Part shown: positions 18,218-25,031 of the stretch, one piece after another
How the letters are laid out: each line of letters begins with the position of its first letter
Numbering within the stretch: position 1 is the stretch's first letter
Assembly (NCBI RefSeq): GCF_013410375.1
Contig: NZ_JACCFL010000001.1
Coordinates: forward strand, 4,278,001-4,342,000
Length of the DNA stretch: 64,000 bases
DNA from: Leifsonia shinshuensis
Lineage (GTDB): Bacteria > Actinomycetota > Actinomycetes > Actinomycetales > Microbacteriaceae
Reading direction: 5' to 3'
Position numbers and translations under genes: made by a program
The notes under the pieces: model-generated
Told to the model about the DNA's origin: nothing
What the model saw: only the letters and a program-made list of their open reading frames with translations
The model's database searches: none

Positions 18218-18855
18218 TCGAACTTCCGGAGATCATATTCGCCGACGGCGTGGCAACCATTGAATCGCCGTCGCCAGAACTGCTGCGCCAGTTGCTAAAC
18301 GTACTCGAGACCGAGCTCGTTCGAGCCGGCGTCAATGTCAGCGAAGAACTCGCACCCGGGATCCCGAGCGACCAGGCCAAACACCTACTCGAGAGTGCCG
18401 GATTCGGGACGCCGGAGGAAGCCCTCGTCTGGTACGGCTGGCATAACGGTAGTGCTCAGGGCAGACAGGCCGTACCCAACATCCTCCTGGTGAGGCTTGA
18501 TGAGGCCATCGACGCGAACCGGACGATAGTCGCCACAGAAGTCGACGCCGGCGAGGACCCCGAAGCTTACTGGGCCCATGCCGGACCCGGATGGCTCCGA
18601 CTGGGAGGCGACAACTACGACCCAGCCATCTACTGCGGACCGGACGCCACAGGCCCTCTGCACCTACGTCAACCGAATTTCGAAGATGACGACGGCTCGG
18701 GCAAGTGGCACGCCCGCTCACTTTGCACCTGGGTGATCTGGAGGATTATCGGCATACGTAATGGGGCGTACGGCCGGTACAGCGAAGCCACACGAGAGTG
18801 GGGCCACCATCCCGAGCTCCTCGACCCGTCGCAACTACGCGCCGACATCCGCTAA
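18214..18855 (+). CDS. SMI1/KNR4 (SUKH) family protein, probable immunity protein
   Basis: This is a 213-residue acidic cytoplasmic protein. ATG 18214 overlaps the stop of the nuclease gene as ATGA, giving translational coupling. The SUKH core is visible as AGFGTPEEALVWYGWHNGS, ILLVRLDEAIDANR and WLRLGGDNYDPAIYCG. SUKH proteins are the commonest immunity proteins of bacterial nuclease toxins, so it probably binds and blocks the upstream NucA/NucB domain. The pairing is an inference from family and position; no interface residues can be read. Confidence 0.78.
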   Translation: MIELPEIIFADGVATIESPSPELLRQLLNVLETELVRAGVNVSEELAPGIPSDQAKHLLESAGFGTPEEALVWYGWHNGSAQGRQAVPNILLVRLDEAIDANRTIVATEVDAGEDPEAYWAHAGPGWLRLGGDNYDPAIYCGPDATGPLHLRQPNFEDDDGSGKWHARSLCTWVIWRIIGIRNGAYGRYSEATREWGHHPELLDPSQLRADIR

Positions 18856-18960
18856 GTCCGACGCCCGAAAGGTCACGGGACCTCCTGTTGCGAGGTGTCG
18901 CCCCAACCGGTCGACGAGGGCAGACCACCGGACGGCAATCAAGGAGGTGAGCCGCCCCCT

Positions 18961-19776
18961 TCATTCGGTCCGGACGTTCTGTGAGTCGTCGGTTTCCATT
19001 TGATGGGTGCACTGTCGAGCGTACTCGGCTGGGGGTAGGTAGCCGAGCGAGGAGTGCCGGCGGTGGTGGTTGTACTCGTCCTTCCAGTCGCCGATGATGA
19101 CCTGCGCGTGCAGCAGCGAGTAGAAGCTGTTGATGTTGAGGCACTCGTCGCGGATCCGGCTGTTGAACGACTCGACGTACCCGTTGCGCCACGGCGAGCC
19201 CGGAGGGATGTAGGACAGGCCGGTGCGGGTGCCGGCCCAGTCGGCCATCGCCTCGCTGATGAACTCCGGCCCGTTGTCCGACCTGAGCACCGCCGGGGCG
19301 CCCCGGGCGGCGACGAGGTCCTCGAGGTGGGCGGTGAGTCGGTCGGCGGTAATCGAGCGCTCCACGAGGCCGCCGATGCACTCCCGGGTGTGTTCGTCGA
19401 CGATCGAGCAGATCTTGATCGGTCGGCCGTGCTCGTCGGCGTCGAACTGAAAGTCCACCGCCCACACCACGTTCGGCGCGTCCGCCGTCGGCGCGTCGAC
19501 GGTCGAGGACCCGACGCGCTTGCGTCGACGCCGCTGCGGGACCCGGAGCCCTTCGTCACGCCACAGGCGTTGGATCTTCTTGTGGTTCACCACCCACCCC
19601 TCGGCGCGGGCGTCGTGATACGCCCGCCGGTACCCGTAGCGGGGATGGTCCTTCGCCCAGGCGCGCAGCCACTCCCTGAACGCCCGATCCGGGTCCGCGA
19701 CCGTGTCGCCCTTGAGCGGTCGCCGATACGCGGAGCGGCTCAGCCCGACCAGACGGCACGCCATCCGTTCGCTCAC
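18961..19776 (-). CDS. IS3-family transposase OrfB (IS-A copy 1)
   Basis: This is a 271-residue DDE integrase. The catalytic triad is visible as the Asp in VVWAVDFQFD, the Asp in RSDNGPEF and the Glu in YVESFNSRIRDE. It is preceded by the HTH_21-type segment DHPRYGYRRA. The IS3 mode is production of an OrfAB fusion by -1 frameshifting; the frame is open upstream of the ATG towards orfA. It is intact, so the element could be active. Same strand and sequence as 39792-40607. Confidence 0.92.
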   Translation of the reverse strand: MSERMACRLVGLSRSAYRRPLKGDTVADPDRAFREWLRAWAKDHPRYGYRRAYHDARAEGWVVNHKKIQRLWRDEGLRVPQRRRRKRVGSSTVDAPTADAPNVVWAVDFQFDADEHGRPIKICSIVDEHTRECIGGLVERSITADRLTAHLEDLVAARGAPAVLRSDNGPEFISEAMADWAGTRTGLSYIPPGSPWRNGYVESFNSRIRDECLNINSFYSLLHAQVIIGDWKDEYNHHRRHSSLGYLPPAEYARQCTHQMETDDSQNVRTE

Positions 19777-19826
19777 CCGCAGCTTGCGCTTGAGGTGATC
19801 GACGGCGGCGCGGCGCCTGTCCGGGC

Positions 19827-20111
19827 TTAGAAGTTTCCCTCAGCCAGCTCCTTGAGCGCGGCCTTCTCCAGCTCCGCTTCCGCGAGCAGACGCTTCAGGG
19901 TCGCATTCTGCTTCTCCAGCTCCTTCAGGCGCTTTGCGTCGTCGGCCTTGAGGCCGCCGTACTGGTTCCGCCACCGGTAGTACGTCTGCTCGGACACCAC
20001 GAGCTCCCGGCACACCGCCGAGACGTCCTGACCGTCGGCGAGCATCCTGTCGGCCTGCCCGAGCTTACGGACGACCTGCTCCGGGGTGTGACGCTTCCTG
20101 CTGTTCGTCAT
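19827..20111 (-). CDS. IS3-family transposase OrfA (IS-A copy 1)
   Basis: This 94-residue protein starts MTNSRKRHTPEQVVRKL. An HTH (DVSAVCRELVVSEQTYYRWR) is followed by a leucine-zipper coiled coil (LKELEKQNATLKRLLAEAELEK), the usual OrfA layout for DNA binding and dimerisation. ATG 20111 is preferred over an upstream frame opening at 20162 because it matches the family start. Confidence 0.9.
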   Translation of the reverse strand: MTNSRKRHTPEQVVRKLGQADRMLADGQDVSAVCRELVVSEQTYYRWRNQYGGLKADDAKRLKELEKQNATLKRLLAEAELEKAALKELAEGNF

Positions 20112-20194
20112 GATCTGACCAGTCTCCCTGCCCGCGACCGCGGACAACAGGACGACTCTCATAACGACTGGACCTACGAAACGGGGTCAGCCCA

Positions 20195-20250
20195 AACCCG
20201 ATCTTGTAGGTGGCCTTCTCCGCGTGCATCAGCGCGAACTTCTCGCTCAC
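20195..20250 (-). pseudogene. 5' end of IS-B orfB, separated from the rest
   Basis: GTG 20250 begins MSEKFALMHAEKATYKIG and is then cut by IS-A. Removing IS-A and one AACC copy joins it in frame to FMAGLLGVSRAGYYAW at 39773 and below, a normal IS3 OrfB start. This is the key evidence for a circular intermediate. Confidence 0.85.
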
Positions 20251-20537
20251 TTCTGCTCCCTCGCGAAGAAGGCCGCGGCTTCTTTCAGGAACGCGTTCTC
20301 CTCCGCCAGGCGCCGGTTCTCAGCCTCCAGCCGCGCGATCCGCGCCGCGTCCACCGGCGCCGGGGCGGTCTCGGGATCCGGGTGCTGCTGGCGGTACGTC
20401 TTCACCCAGTACCCGAGCGAACTCTCGTTGATCTCCAGCTCCCGCGCGACCTGCGCGATCGGCCGCTGGCCCTGCACGACGAGCTGGACCGCGTCGGCCT
20501 TGAACTCATCGGTGAACTTCCTGCGATTTAAAGACAT
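20247..20537 (-). CDS. IS3-family transposase OrfA (IS-B)
   Basis: This 96-residue protein starts MSLNRRKFTDEFKADAV. The HTH region RPIAQVARELEINESSLGYW is followed by a coiled coil (RIARLEAENRRLAEENAFLK). Its stop overlaps the GTG that opens orfB (20250). It is intact, but its partner orfB is split. Confidence 0.88.
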   Translation of the reverse strand: MSLNRRKFTDEFKADAVQLVVQGQRPIAQVARELEINESSLGYWVKTYRQQHPDPETAPAPVDAARIARLEAENRRLAEENAFLKEAAAFFAREQK

Positions 20538-20634
20538 CTCGTCTCGTCGTCCCTTCCTGGTAACGACTGTCCACAAGAAGTGTCACACCCCATGTGTGGC
20601 ACGAGGCGCCGAAGACGGGCCGGGCGCTTACTGC

Positions 20635-20750
20635 AGGGGGCTTCGTTTCACTCGGTAGTAGTGCTGCCTAGCAACTCCGAGGACGCGGCAGCAACGGTCG
20701 ATCGGGATCCCGGCGTCGGCGAGGCGGTCGATCACCGGGAAGAGCTGTAA
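20635..20750 (-). pseudogene. Fragment of another IS3-family OrfB (IS-C)
   Basis: The minus strand reads QLFPVIDRLADAGIPIDRCC then RVLGVARQHYYRVKRSPLQ and a stop, the beginning of an IS3-type OrfB. Its orfA lies at 22060-22328, on the far side of the IS110 element, so IS110 inserted at the orfA-orfB junction. Confidence 0.65.
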
Positions 20751-20759
20751 TGGATTCTG

Positions 20760-21000
20760 GCGGGCCTGCGGCCGGCTGACAGGCTGGGCCTCGGCTCGGT
20801 CGTGTGACTCCGGGTAGAACCGACCCGCCGCTCGCGGCGGTGTCTTGAAAAGGACGTGTCCGCGACCGTGCCGCGGCTCGGCCTGCCCGCGCAGATGCCT
20901 TGATCAGAAGCCTGTCCGCCCGCAATGGCGTGACTCATTACAGATGTGTCTCTGAGCGACCCCACCCGAGCCAGCCCGCCGAAGTGCTGACATCCCAGAG
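20760..21000 (+). ncRNA. Candidate IS110 bridge RNA region
   Basis: IS110-family elements encode a structured bridge RNA in a non-coding end; here about 250 nt precede the transposase and are stem-rich. Visible hairpins are CCGCCG-CTCG-CGGCGG (20825-20840) and CCGCG-N7-CGCGG (20860-20876). I infer the RNA from family knowledge and these stems only; guide loops could not be assigned. Confidence 0.35.
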
Positions 21001-21008
21001 GAGCTCGC

Positions 21009-22055
21009 ATGACCACAGTCGCCGATCAGTTCGAACACGTCGTCGGCATCGACACCCACGCCCGAACACACACCTACTGCCTCGTCGAGACCCGCACCGG
21101 CGGCATCATCGACACGGCCACCTTCCCCACCACTACCGCCGGCACCAACCGCGCGCTCTCCTGGATCGCGCGACGCTCCCAGGGGACGACGACACTCGCG
21201 GCCATCGAGGGGACGTCCTCCTACGGCGCGGGCATCGCCGCGGCGTTGGCTGCGAGCGGGTTCGAAGTTACGGAGATCCGACCGATCGCCAGACCGTCAC
21301 GCGCCCGCACCGGGAAGTCCGACCCGATCGACGCGGAAGCCGCCGCAAGAAGCGTGATCAGAGAAGACCTCGACAAGCTCGCCCAGCCACGCCGAAGCGG
21401 GGACCGGACTGCACTGCGCGTACTCCTGGCTGCCCGCGCACTCATCGATCAGCAGCGCACCGCAAACCGTAACGCCCTCACCGCCCTTGTCCGCAGCATC
21501 GAGCTCTCGGTCGACGCCCGCAAGCCGCTCACAGACGCCCAGATCGCGACGATCGCAGCCTGGCGCACGAATCGCGACGACGCGACAACTCGGGTGTTCC
21601 GCGAAGAAGCACGGCGACTCGCCAGAGCCGTGCTCGAGCAAACCGAAGTTCTGCGAGAGAACCACCGCCAGCTCGGGCAGCTCACGGAAGCGCTGGCGCC
21701 GGGGCTGCAGGCAGTCCCCGGAGTCGGAGCCGTGACCGGCGCGATCCTGGTCGCGGCCTACTCCCACCACAGCCGCGTTCGATCAGAAGCTGCGTTTGCC
21801 GCGCTCGGCGGCATCGCCCCGCTGCCCGCGTCATCCGGCAACACCACCCGCCACCGCCTCTCCCGGTCCGGCGATCGCCAACTCAACCGCGCAGTCGACG
21901 TCGTCGTCCGCACACGCCTGAGCTACGACCCCGCCACCCGTGAGTACGCCTCCCGCCGCCGAGCCGAAGGACTCTCCAACCGCGAGATCCGACGCTGCCT
22001 GAAACGCTACGTCTGCCGAGCGCTCTACCGCGAACTACGCGCCCGCATGACTTGA
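21009..22055 (+). CDS. IS110-family DEDD transposase/recombinase
   Basis: This 348-residue protein has ATG 21009 with AGAGGAG 5 nt upstream. The N-terminal RuvC-like DEDD domain shows VVGIDTHARTH (Asp15), AAIEGTSSYG and KSDPIDAEAA. The C-terminal Transposase_20 domain has the helix-hairpin-helix PGVGAVTGAIL and the conserved Ser region LPASSGNTTRHRLSRSGDR. The full-length frame suggests a functional recombinase. A related fragment lies at 9359-9461. Confidence 0.93.
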   Translation: MTTVADQFEHVVGIDTHARTHTYCLVETRTGGIIDTATFPTTTAGTNRALSWIARRSQGTTTLAAIEGTSSYGAGIAAALAASGFEVTEIRPIARPSRARTGKSDPIDAEAAARSVIREDLDKLAQPRRSGDRTALRVLLAARALIDQQRTANRNALTALVRSIELSVDARKPLTDAQIATIAAWRTNRDDATTRVFREEARRLARAVLEQTEVLRENHRQLGQLTEALAPGLQAVPGVGAVTGAILVAAYSHHSRVRSEAAFAALGGIAPLPASSGNTTRHRLSRSGDRQLNRAVDVVVRTRLSYDPATREYASRRRAEGLSNREIRRCLKRYVCRALYRELRARMT

Positions 22056-22059
22056 CACG

Positions 22060-22328
22060 AGGCATAGAAGCGTCCTTTTGGGCGGGGGCGCTCCTCGTCG
22101 AGGAACTTCGCCGCCTGTCGGACGATCAGCAGCTCTGTCTCGAGCTCGCGGATGCGGCCCTTCGCGGCGCGCAGCTCCGCCGATTCCGAGGACGGGACCC
22201 CAGGTCGGCGGCCTTGGTCGATGTCGTCCTGGCGGATCCAGTTCGACAGCGGTCTGCTTGGCCTGCTTGCCGGCACGCACGAGCGCGACAGCGCGCGCAC
22301 GGAACTCCGGCGGATAGGGGCGGGGCAT
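22060..22328 (-). pseudogene. IS3-family OrfA remnant (IS-C), frameshifted
   Basis: The start MPRPYPPEFRARAVALVRAG and HTH are in one frame. The continuation NWIRQDDIDQGRRPGV...RIRELETELLIVRQAAKFL is in another, after a small deletion near 22240 that removes the middle of the HTH. The far end runs into the IS110 element. Confidence 0.7.
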
Positions 22329-22368
22329 GGGGACGAGCCTTCCGGATCAGGCCACCAGTTAGCCACCG

Positions 22369-22530
22369 AAACTGGAACCCTTCCGTGGGGCAGGTCAAAC
22401 TGGAACCCTTTCCGTGGGGCAGGTCAAACTGGAACCCTTTCCGTGGGGCAGGTCAAACTGGAACCCTTTCCGGGGGGCAGGTCAAACTGGAACCCTTTCC
22501 GGGGGGCAGGTCAAACTGGAACCCTTTCGG
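22369..22530. repeat. Six tandem 29-bp repeats
   Basis: AAACTGGAACCC recurs at 22369, 22397, 22426, 22455, 22484 and 22513. The unit is AAACTGGAACCCTTTCC followed by GTGGGGCAGGTC, with G-for-T variation in later copies. No spacers separate units, so it is not CRISPR. It may be a relic of an IS end with multiple transposase-binding repeats, as in IS21 relatives. Confidence 0.85.
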
Positions 22531-22780
22531 TTCCTCACGCCCGAACCCCTCGAAGTCCAAGGGCTCCACGCCGGAACTTCGACGGGTGACAGCAGGCACT
22601 TCAGGGACTTCATCCGATCGATCAACGTCTCGAAGATTGTCTCCGGACAACGGGTCAGTTTCCACGAGGATGGCGGTATCGCGGAGCGCAACAGAACCGA
22701 TACTGCTTGATTCTCGACGGACCTCTTCGTGTAGGGCGCTCGCGGCGCCATCGAAACGGAGACTGACGGGGAACGCCTTT
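22531..22780. other. Non-coding stretch
   Basis: No supported gene. It lies downstream of the last stress-island gene and may hold its terminator, but I see no clear hairpin. Confidence 0.35.
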
Positions 22781-23308
22781 TCAGTCTCCGGGGTGGGCAG
22801 TCTGGTCCGCGAGGAGACGAGCGGCCTCCGCAGCGTATGGTGCTTCCACTTGGACCTCGTAGTGGCCCGCCTCAAGGGTCTCCAGTGAGTCAAAGTCCCG
22901 TCGGCCGCCCGTAGCCAGGTGTCCAAGGAAGTAAAGCAAAGCGCCCCAAACTGCGCCGGAGGCGACCGAGATGATCAGGATGCCCAGCCAACCGAATCCG
23001 GGGGCGAACAGCCCGAACAGCAGACCTAGCAGAAGACCGAACCATGCTCCAGCGGCTGCGCCCCGTAGCGCAGCCTTTCCTCCTGTCAAGCGACCGAGTA
23101 CATGCTCGACGACACGAACGTCGAGCCCCACGATCGCCACTCGTTCCACAGGGAAGCCGGCGTCGGCAAGACGGTCAACCGCTGCCTGCGCACTGGCGTA
23201 GTCAGAGAACCGCGCGATCGTTTGTTTCCAGCGGGGGTCATTGGTGAACGAGAGCTCGCTAGCGTCCTGTTCCGGAGGGTTGTTGCGAGGGGCCTCGGGG
23301 CTGGTCAT
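22781..23308 (-). CDS. General stress protein 17M-like membrane protein
   Basis: This 175-residue protein has a soluble N-terminal segment RFSDYASAQAAVDRLADAGF followed by VERVAIVGLDVRVVEHV, the alpha/beta fold of YflT/17M-type general stress proteins. A glycine-rich pair of membrane helices follows (AAGAWFGLLLGLLFGLFAPG and WLGILIISVASGAVWGALL), then a C-terminal YEVQVEAPYAAEAARLL strand-helix. AAGGAG lies 7 nt before ATG 23308. It is the last gene of the stress island, separated from hsp20 by 228 nt. Molecular function of the family is unknown; homologues are induced by general stress. Confidence 0.75.
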   Translation of the reverse strand: MTSPEAPRNNPPEQDASELSFTNDPRWKQTIARFSDYASAQAAVDRLADAGFPVERVAIVGLDVRVVEHVLGRLTGGKAALRGAAAGAWFGLLLGLLFGLFAPGFGWLGILIISVASGAVWGALLYFLGHLATGGRRDFDSLETLEAGHYEVQVEAPYAAEAARLLADQTAHPGD

Positions 23309-23372
23309 GGGCTTACTCCTTTAGTGAAAACTGGATGAACCAACGTGCTAAGACCAGAAGGCTGGGTGCACG

Positions 23373-23399
23373 CCCGTCTTCCGGTCTTGCAAGGACGGG
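23373..23399 (-). terminator. Possible hairpin between hsp20 and the 17M-like gene
   Basis: CCCGTC (23373-23378) pairs with GACGGG (23394-23399) around a 15-nt loop, with flanking CAC/GTG. It could attenuate transcription; the rest of 23309-23536 holds no gene. Confidence 0.3.
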
Positions 23400-23536
23400 T
23401 GTTGCGCCGTTCGGCATCAGGGAAGGGTCGCCCTTGTTTGCTTTCGGCGCGTGCCGCGAACGAGAAGCATCGAGTTGAATTGTTTCGTGCCCTACATCCG
23501 CGGCATGTTCTATGTCGGTGTGGGCTTGTCGTCTGG

Positions 23537-23986
23537 CTAACTTTGGCTCGTCGATGGGTCTCCGGCCGGGCGTTGCTCCTGAGTCGAGTGCTGACTCAGG
23601 ACATGAATCTTGCGGGGTTTTGCCTTTTCGCTTACCGGGATGACCAGGCTTAGCACGCCGTTGTCGTAGGAGGCGGAGATGTTGGCTGAGTCGACACCCT
23701 CGCCGATGCTGAACTGGCGGAGGTAGGTGCCCGCGGGTCGCTCCTGAACGAGCCACTTGGCTCCCTCGGTGCGGGGTGCAGTGCGCTGGGCGCGGATGGT
23801 CAGCAACTGACCGTCGACGTCGATGTCTACCGACTCCGGTTCAACCCCGGGCAGGTCGGCGGTGAGAATGTAACGGTCAGCTTCCCGGTACAAGTCGACC
23901 GGCATCAGCCGCGGTCCTGGACGAGCCTGCAGAAGGCTCGATGCGAGGCGGTCAAGTTCGCCGAAAGGATCGGAGGACGTTGTCAT
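23537..23986 (-). CDS. Hsp20 small heat-shock protein
   Basis: This 149-residue ATP-independent holdase starts MTTSSDPFGELDRLASSLL. The alpha-crystallin domain runs from VDLYREADRYILTADLPGV to NGVLSLVIPVSEKAKPRKI, with the conserved A-x-x-x-n-GVL motif (SASYDNGVLSLVIP) and a C-terminal I-x-V (IHV) anchoring motif. Oligomers bind unfolding proteins for later rescue by the DnaK/ClpB encoded in the same run. Its start overlaps the 3' end of the hydrolase gene by 35 nt. Confidence 0.93.
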   Translation of the reverse strand: MTTSSDPFGELDRLASSLLQARPGPRLMPVDLYREADRYILTADLPGVEPESVDIDVDGQLLTIRAQRTAPRTEGAKWLVQERPAGTYLRQFSIGEGVDSANISASYDNGVLSLVIPVSEKAKPRKIHVLSQHSTQEQRPAGDPSTSQS

Positions 23987-25031
23987 AGTGAATCGATTCC
24001 TTCCCGATGTGGTGGCGTCGGATGTCTCGGACGGTGCCCATGTTAGTTTGGTTCACCCCATCGGTGCTACTACTACCTCTTTGTTTTTCGACCTTCCTAT
24101 CGGCACGGGAGTGGCACCCGTTCGATGACTCTGTGGTCACTGTCGTAGCGACGATTTGGGCGAGGCGCTTGCCGATGAGGTGGTTCGTTGCCCGCACACG
24201 CCGAACGGTGACGCCCTTCATCCGCTCCACGATGCGCAGCACGGCTTCGGAGCGGAACTCGTCGAGGTCGCCCATGATGACGTCGATGGGGGCATTGACA
24301 TGGGCGATGTCGCTGAGGGTGGTCTGTGACTCGATGGAGTGCTGCAACGACTTGATGAATGGCTCCCAGTTGCGTTCAGTGATATCTACAGCTTTGGGGA
24401 TGGGCAGCAGCCGCTGTACCAGCGCAGCATGCCGGAGGGTGAACTCCCGGTTCGTGCGGAGGTACTCGTAGAGCCGCAGGTAGAAGTCCATCCGCACTCG
24501 CTCGATGACGTCCCCGATTTCATGAGGTGCGAGATAGATAGGTGGGCTGACCATCACGAGCTTCGCGACTCGCTTTCGCCGCCGGGCGGCGTACCGGGCG
24601 CCGATGAGCGCGCCCATCGAATGCCCGACCACAATGAACGGCTCCCGCAGCCGCAACGAGGCGACCGTCCGCTCGATAGCGGCGACATGATCCGCCAGGG
24701 TGTAGTCGGCCCACTCCGGCGCCGGCGACTCGCCGAAGCCGAGCAGGTCGATGGCAATGCACCGGTGTGTGCGCTCGAGCAGCGGGATCACGTGGTGAAA
24801 GGTCACCGAGGAGGAGGCGATGCCGTGCAGCAGCAGCACCGTCGGACCCTCGCCGCGTTCCTCGGCGATATGCAGCACCGGCATGCGGCGAAACCACCTC
24901 ATCCGACGCAACGTCGAGCGGATCTCGCCAGCCACGCCCGCCTGTGCCACCGTAGGATCCGCGGGTTCTCCCACGGCTGCGGGGTTCGAGGCGGCGTGGG
25001 GCGTCAGGTGTCCCTGGATGTCGGAGCTCAT
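23952..25031 (-). CDS. Alpha/beta hydrolase
   Basis: A 359-residue protein with the alpha/beta-hydrolase fold: oxyanion segment LLLHGIASSS, nucleophile elbow GHSMGAL (Ser), acid near VIMGDLDEFRS and a His in ATNHLIGKR. ATG 25031 forms an ATGA overlap with the upstream reductase gene and is preferred over the ATG at 25037. The last 40 residues or so (after LAQIVATTV) are unusual and run 35 nt into hsp20, which suggests a small 3' frameshift or extension. Substrate unknown; tightly coupled to redox genes, so a stress-related esterase or thioesterase is possible. Confidence 0.82.
   Translation of the reverse strand: MSSDIQGHLTPHAASNPAAVGEPADPTVAQAGVAGEIRSTLRRMRWFRRMPVLHIAEERGEGPTVLLLHGIASSSVTFHHVIPLLERTHRCIAIDLLGFGESPAPEWADYTLADHVAAIERTVASLRLREPFIVVGHSMGALIGARYAARRRKRVAKLVMVSPPIYLAPHEIGDVIERVRMDFYLRLYEYLRTNREFTLRHAALVQRLLPIPKAVDITERNWEPFIKSLQHSIESQTTLSDIAHVNAPIDVIMGDLDEFRSEAVLRIVERMKGVTVRRVRATNHLIGKRLAQIVATTVTTESSNGCHSRADRKVEKQRGSSSTDGVNQTNMGTVRDIRRHHIGKESIHYDNVLRSFRRT

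Larger units (their letters stand above)
18948..20194 (-). mobile_element. IS3-family element, copy 1 (IS-A, 1247 bp)
   Basis: The boundaries come from comparison with copy 2 at 39779-41025: identity begins at TGAGCCGCCCC and ends at ...GGGTCAGCCCA, and I noticed only one difference (G at 19823 versus A at 40654). The ends are imperfect inverted repeats starting TG. Flanks are GAGG on the left and AACC on the right, so no direct repeat surrounds this copy; the partners are at copy 2. It carries orfA and orfB. Confidence 0.9.
20195..20587 (-). mobile_element. Right part of a split IS3-family element (IS-B)
   Basis: The outer end at 20587 is TGTGACACTTCTTGTGGAC on the minus strand, matching TGTGTCAAGTTTCGTGGAC at the other end (38892). 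The element was cut by IS-A: its remaining 887 bp lie at 38892-39778 beyond the whole stress island. Joined over the shared AACC it would be about 1276 bp. Confidence 0.85.
20748..22075 (+). mobile_element. IS110-family element (boundaries approximate)
   Basis: The left limit is where IS-C OrfB similarity stops (about 20748) and the right limit where IS-C OrfA similarity resumes (about 22060-22075). IS110 elements lack terminal inverted repeats, so the exact ends cannot be read. Confidence 0.6.

Noticed and set aside
22369..22530. Tandem 29-bp units as a CRISPR array
   Set aside because: Units are directly adjacent with no spacers, and there are no cas genes in the window.
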